Part shown: in pieces, positions 63,226 through 64,000 of the stretch
How positions within the stretch are numbered: the first letter of the stretch is position 1
Layout of the letters: each line of letters starts with the position of its first letter
NCBI GenBank assembly: GCA_950022655.1
Contig: OX465589.1
Span: 32,217,970-32,281,969 of the forward strand
Source of the DNA: Alentia gelatinosa
Taxonomy: Eukaryota; Annelida; Polychaeta; Phyllodocida; Polynoidae
Length of the DNA stretch: 64,000 nucleotides
Reading direction: 5' to 3'
Position numbers and translations under genes: made by a program
The notes under the pieces: generated by a model
The model's database searches: none
What the model was told of the DNA's origin: nothing
What the model saw: only the letters and a program-made list of their open reading frames with translations

Positions 63226-64000
63226 GGCCTACTTAATTGGTCGCTAGTTTATGCAGCGACCTTGATATTGACTGCACTTGTTACTGATAGATTGGCCATC
63301 AACCCCTGTCTGTGCTGAGCTCCTCACTCTCAGTCGGATAGATTGACGTGCCGTACCGTACGCAGAATTTAACTCAGTCGCCCAAATTATCATAGCCCAA
63401 GACATCTAAGGATGATACGTACCAAATGCGGATATTCACTTCCAGTTAGAATTCAGCCATGAGACTTTAACACCAGTTAGGGACACATATAACCTACGAT
63501 CACCTAAAATATGAAGAAAATCGGCCAATTAGATCTAACGATATTCGTGTTTGAATCTGGTTGTATCAAATGCTGCTCTGGTGGCCAGTGTAGGCCTACT
63601 TAATTGGTCGCTAGTTTATGCAGCGACCTTGATATTGACTGCACTTGTTACTGATAGATTGGCCATCAATCCCTGTCTGTGCTGAGCTCCTCACTCTCAG
63701 TCGGATAGATTGACGTGCCGTACCGTACGCAGAATTTAACTGACTGTCGTCCAAATTATCATAGCCCAAGACATCTGAGGATGATGCGTACCAAATGCGG
63801 AAATTCACTTCCCGTTGGAATATGGCCATGAAACTTTAACACCAGTTAGGGACACATATAACCTACGATCACCTAAAATATGAAGAAATTCGGCCGCTTG
63901 GATCTAACGACATTCACGTTTGAATATGGTTGTATCAAATGCTGCTCTGGTGGCCAGTGTACTGACGCTGGGTGACTATGATAAGAACTAACGTTTTAAT
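63226..64000. repeat. Partial unit U37 cut by the window end
   Basis: Contains A (63226-63592, with the 2-bp ctcagtcgccc deletion), B (63593-63961, converted centre with aatccctg and gaaattcgg) and the first 39 bases of the spacer. U36 followed by a deletion-bearing A repeats the order U14-U15, but B differs from U15. Confidence 0.96.

Larger units (their letters stand above)
1..64000. repeat. Satellite array of 1,759-bp higher-order units filling the window
   Basis: Seen directly: the same unit recurs head to tail without interruption or inversion. The start of monomer A falls at 128, 1887, 3646, 5405, 7164 and so on to 63226. Spacing is 1,759 bp except after the starts at 7164, 24752 and 36843 (1,757) and 35304 (1,539). 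No unique sequence interrupts the array and neither edge is reached. Units differ by only a few bases each, whereas monomers inside a unit are clearly diverged. Recent amplification therefore copied whole units or groups of units. Inference: eukaryotic satellite DNA kept similar by unequal exchange and conversion; chromosomal position unknown. Confidence 0.98.

Overview
The window contains no recognisable protein-coding gene. It is one uninterrupted tandem array that runs off both ends of the 64,000 bases. The repeat unit is 1,759 bp: 36 units lie wholly inside, plus the last 127 bp of one on the left and the first 775 bp of one on the right. A satellite built this way (minisatellite, diverged dimer, tRNA-like segment with A/B-box-like sequences and a T-run, no genes in 64 kb) points to a eukaryotic nuclear genome, probably an animal. 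The species cannot be named from sequence alone. Centromeric, subtelomeric or B-chromosome heterochromatin are possible locations, but nothing here decides between them.

Each unit has the same order on the + strand: (1) a 369-bp monomer A; (2) a 369-bp monomer B, a diverged tandem copy of A; (3) a 218-bp single-copy spacer, with a 7-bp inverted repeat and then a degenerate tRNA-like segment ending in a T8 or T9 run, which looks like an RNA polymerase III promoter and terminator; (4) an 803-bp G- and purine-rich minisatellite of about 38 degenerate 20-25 bp monomers, core GGGTGAGACAGACTCAGGCA. For a full unit starting at s, A is s to s+368, B is s+369 to s+737, spacer is s+738 to s+955, tRNA-like segment is s+862 to s+945, and minisatellite is s+956 to s+1758. 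Four units carry a 2-bp deletion in A (downstream offsets shift by -2), and one unit lacks 220 bp of minisatellite.

Units differ by a small set of diagnostic bases, so the array's history can be partly read. A stretch of nine to ten units (about 1,033-18,053) recurs almost unchanged at about 30,932-47,732. A second stretch (about 16,895-24,902) recurs at about 51,851-59,858. The two offsets differ by exactly three units (5,277 bp), so the right-hand copy carries three extra units (U28-U30). Within the array there are two-unit (3,518 bp) higher-order repeats, short A-to-B conversion tracts, and marker combinations that look like products of unequal exchange.

The short open frames on the minus strand are by-products of the repeats: Leu/Ser/Pro-rich frames from the minisatellite and 65-72 codon frames from A or B. 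They are not annotated as genes. The feature of most biological interest is the tRNA-like segment repeated every 1.76 kb, immediately upstream of a G-rich minisatellite. Whether it is transcribed cannot be told from sequence.
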